From Clostridiales bacterium (GTDB taxonomy: Bacteria; Bacillota; Clostridia; Oscillospirales; Acutalibacteraceae), in contig JAGZMM010000002.1 of NCBI GenBank assembly GCA_018364155.1, positions 1 through 64,000 of the forward strand: a stretch of DNA of 64,000 bases, in the 5' to 3' direction. Shown in pieces: positions 25,232 to 34,509 of this stretch (the stretch's first letter is position 1; every line of letters begins with the position of its first letter). Below the pieces are notes generated by a model. The model made no database searches. It was not told where the DNA came from and saw only the letters and a program-made list of their open reading frames with translations. The translations under genes and the position numbers were made by a program.

Positions 25232-26554
25232 ATGACAAACCCATTATTGCCAAAGGTACTGGTTGCCTCTACGAACGCATGGAGGGACAATACGGGGATC
25301 AGCACGCTCATCGAGTTGTTCAAGGTCTGGGACCCGGACCGTCTCGCCCAGGTGTATACCCGTTCGGCCCTTCCAAAAACGGCCATATGCCGCCGCTTTT
25401 TTCAGATTTCGGAAAACGCGGTGGTGCGCAGCCTTCTGCGCCGGGGTATTGTCACTGGAAAACAGGTGGAAAACAAGACCGGGGAGGTAAACGAACAAGC
25501 GAAAAAAGAGCAGGCCGCTGAACAGCGTCTGTACGGAAAAGCCCGCAAGAAGCAGTCCTGGTTTCTCAGCTGTTGCCGGGAGCTGGTATGGAAGTTTGGA
25601 AAATGGAAAACCCCGCAGCTGGATGCATTTGTAAAGGATTTTTCGCCGGACGTGCTGTTTTTGCCCATTTATCCTACCGTTTACATGGGCCGGCTGCAAA
25701 ATCATCTTTTGAAAACAACGGGAAAGCCCGCCGTCTGTTATTTAGCCGACGATAACTATACCTATAAACCCTGCGGGAAGAACGTGTTTGCCTGTGTACA
25801 CCGGTTTTTCCTGCGCCGGCAGGTCAAGCGGGTGGTGCAGCGGTGCGAAAAGATGTTCGTCATCGCGCCCAAGCAGAAAGAGGAATATGACCGCATTTTC
25901 GGGGTGGACAGCATTGTGCTGACCAAGGGGATCGATTTTACCAAGGTGAAATTCGAGCCCCATAAGTTGTCCGACCCCATCCGTATGGTTTATACCGGTA
26001 AGCTGATCATCGGCCGGTGGCGGTCGCTGGCGGCCATTGCCGAGGCGCTGGGGGAGGTCAACCAAGACAAAACCCGCATGACTCTGGACATTTACACTAC
26101 CGATTTGCTCACTCCGGAGCAGGAGCAGGCGCTCAACCGAAACGGCTGTGCCGTGCGGGGCGCGTTGCCCTTAAGCCAGGTTATGGAGGTGCAGCGCCAG
26201 GCGGATATTCTCGTTTTCGTGGAAAGCCTCAGCCCAAAGGAGTGCATGAGCGCCCGGCTTTCCTTTTCCACGAAGATCACCGATTATCTCAAAAGTGGGA
26301 AATGTATTTTCGCCGTGGGCGTTCCCGAAATTGCGCCCATTGATTACTTTTTGCGAGAAGGCTCGGCCTGCGTTGCCTCCAGCAAAGAGGAAATTAGCCA
26401 GAAGCTGCAGGCTTTGTGCCGGGACCCCCGGCGTATTCTCGAATACGGCCGCTTGGCGTTCCAGTGCGGGGAACGAAACCACGCCCAGGAAAAAGTGGCT
26501 CAAACACTCACCGAGACGATTACAGAGGTAAGCCGCCATGCAAACCATTACTAG
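25232..26554 (+). CDS. Probable GT-B glycosyltransferase
   Basis: A 440-aa protein. The C-terminal half has VYTGKLIIGRWRSLAAIAEA (about 250-270) and SFSTKITDYLKSGKCIFAVG (about 345-365), which resemble the nucleotide-sugar side of GT4-like enzymes. The middle (about 90-130) is a lysine-rich insertion unlike the core family. The 3' end overlaps the next gene by 17 nt. The sugar specificity is not readable. It is one of the four to five transferases of the locus. Confidence 0.65.
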   Translation: MTNPLLPKVLVASTNAWRDNTGISTLIELFKVWDPDRLAQVYTRSALPKTAICRRFFQISENAVVRSLLRRGIVTGKQVENKTGEVNEQAKKEQAAEQRLYGKARKKQSWFLSCCRELVWKFGKWKTPQLDAFVKDFSPDVLFLPIYPTVYMGRLQNHLLKTTGKPAVCYLADDNYTYKPCGKNVFACVHRFFLRRQVKRVVQRCEKMFVIAPKQKEEYDRIFGVDSIVLTKGIDFTKVKFEPHKLSDPIRMVYTGKLIIGRWRSLAAIAEALGEVNQDKTRMTLDIYTTDLLTPEQEQALNRNGCAVRGALPLSQVMEVQRQADILVFVESLSPKECMSARLSFSTKITDYLKSGKCIFAVGVPEIAPIDYFLREGSACVASSKEEISQKLQALCRDPRRILEYGRLAFQCGERNHAQEKVAQTLTETITEVSRHANHY

Positions 26555-27599
26555 AAACGTCTACCATTCTCTAGACGTGGCGAAATTCGTCTGTGCACTG
26601 CTCATCATCGCCGCGCATTTCGCTAGCGAACAGGGCCATTTCCCCACCCTTATCGACTACGGCTTTTCTATCTATATCATCGCCGTTCCTTTTTTCTTCT
26701 GCTGCAGCGGCTTTTTGTTTTTTGACAAGCTGTCCCGGCTTGTGGAGGCGGCGGACCAGAAAGCCTACTTCGTCAAGTATGTCAAGCGCATCCTGCTTAT
26801 GTACCTGGTGTGGAGCGCCGTTTATTTCGTTTTTGTGGCTACTGGCTGGATCATCAAAGGCGTGAGCGCGCAGGAGGTGCTCAGCTACCTACATACCTCT
26901 TTACTTTTTTCCACCTACGCGACCATCTGGTTTCTGCCTGCCCTAGCGGTGGGAGTTACCATGGTGTATTTTTTGTATAAAGTCCTGTCCATCGAATGGA
27001 TTTTTGTGATTTCCCTTCTCTTTTACGTCATCGGCGCCTTCGGCTATTCCTATGCGCCCGCTCTGGATGGGGTTCCCGCCCTGCGTGAGGCCTACCAGGT
27101 CTATGACGCTATTTTCATCTCCAGCCGAAACGGGGTGTTTCATGGCTTTCCGCTGATCGCCATGGGAGCGCTTGTCGCCAAGCGGCGAAACGCCGCTCCG
27201 AAAAAGAAAAAAAGAGGGGCTTTTTATTTGGCCGGCGTCCTGATTTTTGGCGTGGGCGTGGTGGGGGAAGCCTTCTGGGTCAAACAGCAGTTCAATCCCA
27301 TCGGAATGGATACCATCTTTCTACTGTTGCCTTTCACCTATTTTTTGATACAATGGTTGCTGACGGTTTCGTTAAAGGACCGTAAGGTTTACACTCTGAT
27401 GCGAAACACAAGCCTGCTGATGTTCGTCAGCCAGCGGCTTTTTCTGTCTGCGCTGCCTTCGGTGTTCCCGGCAGTGTTCCAGGCGCTGTGGAGCAACTCT
27501 TATGCGGGCCTTATTTTGACGCTGGCGCTGGTGATGGGCTTCTCGGTGCTGATCGTCAAGCTGACCCCGCGGCTGAAATTTTTAAAGGTGCTGTGGTAA
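26538..27599 (+). CDS. Membrane acyltransferase family 3 (O-acetyltransferase type)
   Basis: A 353-aa protein with about ten hydrophobic segments. The N-terminus (YHSLDVAKFVCALLIIAAHF) is the typical first helix of acyltransferase 3 proteins, with a His at its end. The family transfers acetyl or related groups from the cytosol onto glycans as they are assembled or exported. It overlaps the upstream gene by 17 nt and precedes the next gene by 3 nt, so it is a firm member of the operon. Confidence 0.82.
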   Translation: MQTITRNVYHSLDVAKFVCALLIIAAHFASEQGHFPTLIDYGFSIYIIAVPFFFCCSGFLFFDKLSRLVEAADQKAYFVKYVKRILLMYLVWSAVYFVFVATGWIIKGVSAQEVLSYLHTSLLFSTYATIWFLPALAVGVTMVYFLYKVLSIEWIFVISLLFYVIGAFGYSYAPALDGVPALREAYQVYDAIFISSRNGVFHGFPLIAMGALVAKRRNAAPKKKKRGAFYLAGVLIFGVGVVGEAFWVKQQFNPIGMDTIFLLLPFTYFLIQWLLTVSLKDRKVYTLMRNTSLLMFVSQRLFLSALPSVFPAVFQALWSNSYAGLILTLALVMGFSVLIVKLTPRLKFLKVLW

Positions 27600-27602
27600 A
27601 CT

Positions 27603-28862
27603 ATGAAGAACAACGTTTTATTTGTCACCGGCTGCTATCCAAAGGACACCGACGAGTTTGTGGTTGATTCCAAGGTCATGCCCCAGAACGCCGCGAACGT
27701 GCTGTCCTGGCGCTTAATCGAAGGGTTTGACGCGAATATCCCCGGCTGCCTGACGGTGCTGACCTGCCCGTTCATCGGCTATTATCCCAACATGTACAAA
27801 AAGCTTTGCATCCGCAGCCGCAAATGGGCCCACGACGGCGAGCATCCCACCGACACCCTGCTGGGCTTTCTCAATCTCAAGGGCCTGGAAACTTACATCA
27901 AAAGCGTGCGCATCTACCGGTTTGCAAAGAGATGGTACGGGCAGGCGCAGGAGAACCGCAACCTGCTCTTTTACAGCCACTATGCCGGGTTCATGCGGGC
28001 AGCGGGAAAGCTCAAGAAAAAGCTACCTGACCTTACTTTAACCTGCCTGGTCACCGACATGAACGAGCTCGACGAGCGCAAGGACCTGCAGGGATTCAAG
28101 GGCAAGCTGAAAGGCCTGCCCCGCAAGCTCATGATCGACACCACCTATAAAAACCTCAAATACATTGATTCCTTTGTGCTGCTGGCGGACAAGATGAAGG
28201 AGCCGCTTCAGGTGGGAGACCGTCCCTATGTGGTGGTGGAGGGAATTGCCAACACCCAGCTTGCGCGGGAAGGGTCCGTCCCTGCCGGAGAGGACCGCTT
28301 CCCCAAAGAGGAAAACGAATTTCGTGTGGTCTATACCGGTACTCTGCACAAGCGGTACGGCTCGGTGATGCTCACTGAGGCCTTTTCCCGGATCACCGAC
28401 AAAGCCATCCACCTGTATCTGTGCGGCGACGGGGACGGGCGGGAGGAGGTCAAGGCCAACGCGCAGAAGAACCCTAACGTCCATTACTTGGGGGTCTTAA
28501 AGCATGAGGATGCCATTCGCCTGCAGGCGAGCGCCGATCTACTTGTGAACTCCATGCCGGAGTTCGGCATCCACACCGCCCTTTCCTTCCCGTCGAAAAC
28601 GATGGAATATATGATCTTGGGCAAACCGGTGGCCTGCTTCAAGGTGCGGGGAATCCCCAACGAGTACGACGGCTATCTGGACTATTTTGAAGAAGAAACG
28701 CCGCAGGCCATGGCTGAAAAAATCGTACAGCTCAAGGGAAAAGGCCGGGAGGCTCTCGCGCAGATAGGGAGAAAAAACCAGGAATTCGTCCTTGCCCATA
28801 AGAATCCCAAAACTCAGGTAGAGAAAATTCTGGATCTGTGGGGTGTTTTTCACGACCAATGA
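27603..28862 (+). CDS. Glycosyltransferase family 4-like
   Basis: A 419-aa GT-B-type protein. The C-terminal half contains RVVYTGTLHKRYGSVMLTEA (about 240-260), HYLGVLKHEDAIRLQASADL (about 295-315) and SFPSKTMEYMILGKPV (about 330-345), typical of the donor-binding domain. It starts 3 bp after the acyltransferase gene. It probably adds a further sugar to the repeat unit. Donor unknown. Confidence 0.8.
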   Translation: MKNNVLFVTGCYPKDTDEFVVDSKVMPQNAANVLSWRLIEGFDANIPGCLTVLTCPFIGYYPNMYKKLCIRSRKWAHDGEHPTDTLLGFLNLKGLETYIKSVRIYRFAKRWYGQAQENRNLLFYSHYAGFMRAAGKLKKKLPDLTLTCLVTDMNELDERKDLQGFKGKLKGLPRKLMIDTTYKNLKYIDSFVLLADKMKEPLQVGDRPYVVVEGIANTQLAREGSVPAGEDRFPKEENEFRVVYTGTLHKRYGSVMLTEAFSRITDKAIHLYLCGDGDGREEVKANAQKNPNVHYLGVLKHEDAIRLQASADLLVNSMPEFGIHTALSFPSKTMEYMILGKPVACFKVRGIPNEYDGYLDYFEEETPQAMAEKIVQLKGKGREALAQIGRKNQEFVLAHKNPKTQVEKILDLWGVFHDQ

Positions 28863-28917
28863 ATGCGTTAGCCCTCAAAGGGTCAATAGAGAGGGGGCTA
28901 TCAGAGAGGAAACCGCA

Positions 28918-30108
28918 ATGAAAGATATTTTGATCGTTTATTCCAAGATGGTGGTGGGAGGTAGCACTACAAGCCTGCTTTCGCTCTTAAATGGGATCGA
29001 TTACAGCCAATACCGGGTTGACCTTCTGCTTTATGACAATGGCGGCGACCTGCAGTCCTTTATAAATCCCAACGTCAATGTGCTGTCCCAGGCGAAGAAT
29101 AGCACCCGTCCCCTTGTAAAGCTCTGCAACCCCTCCTTCTGGATCCATCTTCAGAAGGCAAGGCGGCTGAGCCATAAATACAAGAATAAGCTCATAAATG
29201 CCCAGATCATGTCCAAGTACGAGGCGCTCGCCTGCGAGCGGCCCCGCAAGGAATACGACGTGGGGATCAGCTTCCTGGAATTTTGGCCCACCGAGTACCT
29301 TTGCCGCCGGGTCAGGGCGAAGCGGAAAATCGGCTGGATTCACATTGACATTAAGGAGGCCGGGCTAAAAAAAGAACTCAGCCGGTCCGTCTTTTCCCTT
29401 CTGGACCAGGTGGTTCTTGTTTCCGATCCCTGCTTGCAGAACTTTGTGAGCCTTTACCCGGAATTTCGTCAGAAAGCGGTTTACATGGAAAACATCCTAA
29501 GCCAGAAAACCATCCGGGAGATGGCGGCCCGACCGCTGGCGGAACCGCTTCCCCTGGATCCAAACGACTGCAACTTGGTCACCGTCTGCCGGGTGGCCTT
29601 CGTGTCCAAAGGGCTCGACCGTGGGGTCGATGCTTTCCTGCGCCTCAAGAAAGAAGGCCGGCTTACGGGTCTACGCTGGTTTGTCATCGGAGATGGTCCG
29701 GACCTGCCGAGACTCAAGGAGATGATCCGGGACAATGGGCTCGAGCAGGAGATTATCCTTTTGGGCCAACAGATCAATCCCTATCGTATTGAAAAGAGCA
29801 TGGATATCTTTTTTCTTCCATCTCGGTATGAAGGGAAGCCTATGGCCGTTACCGAGGCGCAGATGCTGGGCCTCGTGCCGGTGGTCAGCAATTATTCCTC
29901 TGCCAAAAGCCAAGTCAGCCATGGAGTGGATGGGGTAATCATGGAGAACAGCGACGATGCCCCTTACCATACCCTGCGTGCGCTTTTGGACGGGAAATTT
30001 GATCTGGCTGGAATGAAGGAAAACGTACAGAAAAAAGACTATTCGAACATCGAAGAAATCAAACGATTTTATGAGATGGTAGAGCCGGATGCTGGTTTGC
30101 GCCTATAA
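28918..30108 (+). CDS. Glycosyltransferase family 4
   Basis: A 396-aa GT-B enzyme. It begins MKDILIVYSKMVVGGSTTSL. The C-terminal domain has LVTVCRVAFVSKGLDRGVDA, FVIGDGPDLPRLKE and FFLPSRYEGKPMAVTEAQML, the latter holding the EX7E glutamate. The ATG at 28918 follows GAGAGGA; an in-frame extension to 28843 overlaps the upstream gene and has no ribosome site. It acts in the same repeat-unit pathway. Confidence 0.88.
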   Translation: MKDILIVYSKMVVGGSTTSLLSLLNGIDYSQYRVDLLLYDNGGDLQSFINPNVNVLSQAKNSTRPLVKLCNPSFWIHLQKARRLSHKYKNKLINAQIMSKYEALACERPRKEYDVGISFLEFWPTEYLCRRVRAKRKIGWIHIDIKEAGLKKELSRSVFSLLDQVVLVSDPCLQNFVSLYPEFRQKAVYMENILSQKTIREMAARPLAEPLPLDPNDCNLVTVCRVAFVSKGLDRGVDAFLRLKKEGRLTGLRWFVIGDGPDLPRLKEMIRDNGLEQEIILLGQQINPYRIEKSMDIFFLPSRYEGKPMAVTEAQMLGLVPVVSNYSSAKSQVSHGVDGVIMENSDDAPYHTLRALLDGKFDLAGMKENVQKKDYSNIEEIKRFYEMVEPDAGLRL

Positions 30109-30131
30109 CACAAAGGAGGTAAGGGAACGAC

Positions 30132-31640
30132 GTGCCAAAACGCAGTAAGCTTGTACTGGATTTTCCGCTGTTTTTTCAGCTGATTATTACCTTGTTTTCC
30201 GTGTATGTTCTTTTTGATACAGGGAAATCCTTCAACGGGGTTGTTGCGCTTATTTTGGGAAACGTAGCGGTGTCACTTCTCCTGATCGTGCTCAGGCAGC
30301 GGCGGGTTTTCACCCTTTATTTCTGCTTTATGCTGTTTCTGGCGCTGTTCCACTTTGGGCAGCTGGTGCTGTATGTCTTCGGCGCCCGCGTGGACACCTC
30401 CTTTGCCTACGATCTCATAAACCTATACAGCAGCTACGATCTGCAAAGGACGCTCCTGTTCTGTCTGGTGGCATTCAATGTGATGAACCTGGCCGGAATG
30501 CTGCTGCTGCCGCGCGGAAGAAAAGCCCCGCCCCCGGCTGCCGCGAAAAAAGAGGCCCAGGGTCTTAACGACCAAAGAGGGCAGATGGTCTATCGGTTCG
30601 GCCTTGTCTTGTTTGTGATTCTGTTCCTCCCAGTCCTGATCTACGACGTGCAGATGATTACCTCCGCGTCGCAGGTCGGTTACCTGGCCAAGTATACCAC
30701 CGATACCGGCGTCTTTGGTGATCTGGAGGTTTACTTTTCCGCGGCGGTTCTCTGTATGCTGGTGACGGCCAAACATCAGAATCGCCCCTGGAAGGGAATC
30801 TATTATTATGCGTTGCTCCGGGCCCTTGTCCTGATGCTGCTGGTCGGCAACCGTGGCAATATGCTCATTACCGCCATTTTGTATATTTACGCAAAGCACT
30901 GGTTTATCAAGCCCTATACCAGGAAGAACTGGCTTTCGGTTGGAGCCATCTGTATCGGCGTAGTGGTTTTGATGCCCTTTATCGCCTTTATTCGCGGAAA
31001 GACCAGCGAACTTGGCTTCTGGGAATATTTAAGCACCAATAACCCTGTAACCCAGTTCCTTTCCGAATTCGGCTCCACGTTGGTCACCCCTGTTTTATCC
31101 TTTCAGTATGTGGATTCCTTTGGCTTTTTGGGAGGAAAATCGTTTTTGGGCGCCTTGGCGGTCCTGGTTCCCTTCTCCAATGCGCTTTTTGGCGGGATCA
31201 AGCAGTACATGTCCGTCATTGCCCTTTTGAATCCGTATGCGCCGGCGGTGGGAGCGCTTGGCGGTTCCATTTTTGCGGAATTTTATATCAACTTCGGTTG
31301 GTTTTCACTGTTCCTGACGGCCTTGTTCGGGCTGGGGATCGCAAAAATGTCCCAGCTGCTGGAAAAGGGCGCCGAAGGCGGCCATCCGTTGAGGTCGAGC
31401 ATGCTGTTGTATATCTCCTACGGCGTACTGCTGTATGTGCGGGCCGATTTCCTGGATGTGGTGCTCGCGGGAAAACGGGTACTCTATTTATGCATCCTGT
31501 ATTACCTGTTCCAGAGCCTGATGCGCCGGAGAGACCGGCGCCGTACGTCCGGGGAGGACTTTGGGGAAGACCTGCTGCCGGCGGCGGACCTTGAGGATGA
31601 GGGCGGATACCCTTTGTCACAACCGATGGAAACCGACTAG
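30132..31640 (+). CDS. Wzy-like oligosaccharide repeat-unit polymerase
   Basis: A 502-aa integral membrane protein with about 11-12 hydrophobic segments, a large extracytoplasmic loop (about 250-330) and a charged acidic C-terminal tail (about 465-502). Length, topology and position between glycosyltransferases and a flippase fit an O-antigen/capsule repeat polymerase of the Wzy type, a family with little sequence conservation. The start is GTG at 30132 with AAAGGAGGT 11 nt upstream. It would join flipped repeat units at the outer membrane face. Confidence 0.75.
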   Translation: MPKRSKLVLDFPLFFQLIITLFSVYVLFDTGKSFNGVVALILGNVAVSLLLIVLRQRRVFTLYFCFMLFLALFHFGQLVLYVFGARVDTSFAYDLINLYSSYDLQRTLLFCLVAFNVMNLAGMLLLPRGRKAPPPAAAKKEAQGLNDQRGQMVYRFGLVLFVILFLPVLIYDVQMITSASQVGYLAKYTTDTGVFGDLEVYFSAAVLCMLVTAKHQNRPWKGIYYYALLRALVLMLLVGNRGNMLITAILYIYAKHWFIKPYTRKNWLSVGAICIGVVVLMPFIAFIRGKTSELGFWEYLSTNNPVTQFLSEFGSTLVTPVLSFQYVDSFGFLGGKSFLGALAVLVPFSNALFGGIKQYMSVIALLNPYAPAVGALGGSIFAEFYINFGWFSLFLTALFGLGIAKMSQLLEKGAEGGHPLRSSMLLYISYGVLLYVRADFLDVVLAGKRVLYLCILYYLFQSLMRRRDRRRTSGEDFGEDLLPAADLEDEGGYPLSQPMETD

Positions 31641-31771
31641 ACAGAAGAAGCCCCATGTGACGACTGGTAGGGTAGACGCAGATTCCACAAAGTCCGAGAT
31701 TATATTTTAAAAAGGAAATCAGGGTGGAAAACCAGAGATGCTCGTAGTACAGGGGGAGTAGGAATGAAAAG

Positions 31772-33292
31772 ATGAATAAAACGAAAAAATTTGCATTAAA
31801 CGCCACCTTCAGTGCTATACAGCAAGTGGTGGTCATGATTGTCGGCCTCATTTCGCCGCGTATCATGCTGCAATTTTACGGCTCCGAAATCAATGGGCTG
31901 GTGGCATCGATTACCCAGTTTATCGCATACATATCCTTGATTGAGGCGGGTCTCTCCGGCGCCGCTGTCTATTCCCTGTATAAGCCGCTCGCGGAGCACG
32001 ATGTCAAAGGCATCAATGGCATTGTGTCGGCGGCCAAGCGGACTTATACCAGGCTTGGATATGCGTTTACCGGCCTGACCCTGGTGCTCGCCGCCATTTA
32101 CGCGAGCATTGTAACGGTACAAGGTCTGTCCATGCAGGAAATCTTTTTCCTCATTCTGGTGATGGGCGTGTCCGGCGCCATGGAGTTTTTCACCATGGCC
32201 AAATATCGGGTGCTGTTCACCGCCGACCAAAAGCAATATATCCTTTCCATCTGCACCATGGTGGGTGTGGTTCTCAACATGGTATTGATCGTACTGTGTG
32301 CGGTTTTGCACTTAAGCATCGTCTGGCTGAAGGTAATCGCCACTTTGTCGGTGTTTGTGCGGTCGGCGATTCTGGCGGGATACATGCGAAAGCGGTATAA
32401 ATACGTTAACTTTAAGGAAAAGCCCAATATGCGGGCGCTGGACAAGCGGTGGGACGCGCTTTACATGCAGATTCTTTGGAACCTGCAATCGGGCGCTCCG
32501 GTGGTACTGGCGACGGTCTTTACCAATATGGTCCAGGTCAGTATCTACTCGGTTTACAACATGGTAATCTACGGTATCAACAATGTGGCTTCTATCTTCA
32601 TGTCAGGGTCCGGCATGCACGCCGCCTTCGGCGAGATCATCGTAAAAGGAGACCAGCAGCAGCTGAAAAAGGTATACGGCCAGTTTTTGTTTGCATTTTA
32701 TTCCATTTTAACGGTATTGTACGCGGTTACAGGCGTGATGTACATGCCGTTCATTCAAAATTACGTGGCGAACCTTTCCGATTCCCAGCTCTATATTTTG
32801 CCGGCTTTGGCGTTTCTGTTCTTCATCAATGGCCTTTTGTGCGCCATTCAGACGCCCCAAGGCATGATGACCATCGCCGCCGGCCTATACCGGGAAACCC
32901 GTATTCAAAACAGCATCCAGGCGGGAATCCTGGTTATCGGCGGTGTTGTGTTGACCCCCCTGCTCGGGCTCAACGGCATTCTGTTTGCCGCCATTGCCTC
33001 TAATCTATACCGGCTGTTTGATTATGTCATTTTTATCTCGAGAAGATTCAAGGAAATCCGTATCCGGGAAACTGTAATTCACATGGTCCGTATGGTGGTG
33101 CAGGTGGGAGTGGTGTACGCGATCTTCTGGTTTGTTCCCCTGCCCAATAACGGGTATCTGGAATGGGCGCTGAGCGCTCTGATCGTACTGGTGGTTGCCG
33201 CCTCCATTGTCCTTCTCAGTGCCGCGATTTTTAACCGCAAGGATTTAAAGGACCTGTTTACCCGGCTTAAGTTGCTCGTCAAGCGAGGGTAA
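31772..33292 (+). CDS. Wzx-like polysaccharide flippase 1
   Basis: A 506-aa protein with about 12-14 membrane helices. The N-terminus (LNATFSAIQQVVVMIVGLIS, then PRIMLQFYGSEINGLVASI) resembles the polysaccharide transport branch of the MOP superfamily. It would flip undecaprenyl-linked repeat units. A 130-bp gap with no evident gene separates it from the polymerase. A second, different flippase is at 37821, which may mean two glycans or a specialised second substrate. Confidence 0.85.
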   Translation: MNKTKKFALNATFSAIQQVVVMIVGLISPRIMLQFYGSEINGLVASITQFIAYISLIEAGLSGAAVYSLYKPLAEHDVKGINGIVSAAKRTYTRLGYAFTGLTLVLAAIYASIVTVQGLSMQEIFFLILVMGVSGAMEFFTMAKYRVLFTADQKQYILSICTMVGVVLNMVLIVLCAVLHLSIVWLKVIATLSVFVRSAILAGYMRKRYKYVNFKEKPNMRALDKRWDALYMQILWNLQSGAPVVLATVFTNMVQVSIYSVYNMVIYGINNVASIFMSGSGMHAAFGEIIVKGDQQQLKKVYGQFLFAFYSILTVLYAVTGVMYMPFIQNYVANLSDSQLYILPALAFLFFINGLLCAIQTPQGMMTIAAGLYRETRIQNSIQAGILVIGGVVLTPLLGLNGILFAAIASNLYRLFDYVIFISRRFKEIRIRETVIHMVRMVVQVGVVYAIFWFVPLPNNGYLEWALSALIVLVVAASIVLLSAAIFNRKDLKDLFTRLKLLVKRG

Positions 33293-33392
33293 GGAGAAGT
33301 TGCTTTGTTTTTATTTTGAACCGGGCGAAAAAGCTCAGGCATCATAGAAAGACCGGACGCATTTGCGTCTTTTGAAAAACAAGGAGGGTAAT

Positions 33393-34451
33393 ATGAATCA
33401 AAACTCTATTTTTAAAGACCGCACCCTGCTGATTACGGGCGGTACCGGTTCCTTCGGCAATGCGGTACTCAACCGGTTTTTAACCACCGACATCGGAGAA
33501 ATCCGCATTTTCTCCCGGGACGAGAAGAAGCAGGACGATATGCGTCATACCTACCAGTCCAAGTATCCCCAGTATTCCGACAAAATTAAGTTCTATATCG
33601 GCGATGTGCGCGATATCCAAAGCGTGAAAAACGCCATGCACGGGGTGGATTTTATTTTCCACGCCGCCGCTCTCAAGCAGGTGCCGTCCTGTGAATTTTT
33701 CCCCATTGAAGCGGTGAAAACCAACGTGTTCGGCACCGAAAACGTGCTGACCGCCGCCATTGAGGCGGGGGTGCGCAAGGTCATCTGCCTGTCCACCGAT
33801 AAGGCCGCCTATCCGGTTAACGCCATGGGAACCTCCAAGGCGATGATGGAAAAGGTGTACATTGCAAAGTCCAGGACCATTCCCCAGGAAAAGACCCTGA
33901 TCTGCGGGACCCGGTACGGAAACGTCATGTGTTCACGGGGCTCGGTCATTCCCCTTTTCATCGAGCAAATCAAAAAAGGGTTGCCCCTTACCGTGACCGA
34001 CCCTGCCATGACCCGCTATATTATGAGCCTGGAGGAAGCGGTGGAGCTGGTTTTGTATGCGTTCGAGCATGCCAACAGCGGGGACATTATGGTGCAAAAG
34101 GCCCCGGCCTGCACCATCGGGGACCTGGCCCAGGCGGTCAAGGAATTGTTCCATGCCGACAATGAGATTAAAGTCATTGGCATCCGCCACGGCGAAAAGA
34201 TGTACGAAGCGCTCCTGACCAAGGAAGAGTGCGCCAACGCCGTGGACCTGGGGGATTTCTTCAAGGTGCCGGCGGACAAGCGGGACCTGAACTACGACAA
34301 GTATTTCAACGAGGGTATCCACGGAAGCGGCATGAAGTATGAGGAATACACCTCCAGCAACACCAATCAGCTGAATGTAGAGCAGATCAAGGATAAGCTG
34401 CGGAGTTTGAGCTATATCCAGAAGGAGCTGGCGGAATGGGAAGCGCGGTAA
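33393..34451 (+). CDS. capE: UDP-GlcNAc 4,6-dehydratase/5-epimerase, CapE/FnlA type
   Basis: A 352-aa SDR enzyme. The cofactor motif GGTGSFG is at 16-22, and the TDK at 135-137 is followed by MGTSK (Met145, Lys149). Met in place of the usual Tyr is, from memory, a feature of the inverting CapE/FlaA1 group. It should convert UDP-GlcNAc to the L-arabino 4-keto-6-deoxy intermediate, the first step to UDP-N-acetyl-L-fucosamine. The two enzymes for the remaining steps follow directly, which makes the pathway assignment strong. AAGGAGGG precedes the ATG. A small GACGC/GCGTC hairpin lies about 25-35 bp upstream. Confidence 0.9.
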   Translation: MNQNSIFKDRTLLITGGTGSFGNAVLNRFLTTDIGEIRIFSRDEKKQDDMRHTYQSKYPQYSDKIKFYIGDVRDIQSVKNAMHGVDFIFHAAALKQVPSCEFFPIEAVKTNVFGTENVLTAAIEAGVRKVICLSTDKAAYPVNAMGTSKAMMEKVYIAKSRTIPQEKTLICGTRYGNVMCSRGSVIPLFIEQIKKGLPLTVTDPAMTRYIMSLEEAVELVLYAFEHANSGDIMVQKAPACTIGDLAQAVKELFHADNEIKVIGIRHGEKMYEALLTKEECANAVDLGDFFKVPADKRDLNYDKYFNEGIHGSGMKYEEYTSSNTNQLNVEQIKDKLRSLSYIQKELAEWEAR

Positions 34452-34509
34452 CCGGCTGCTGTGCGCAAAAAGGTGCCATCCCGGCAAGGAAGAGAGGAAC
34501 AAAGGGAAA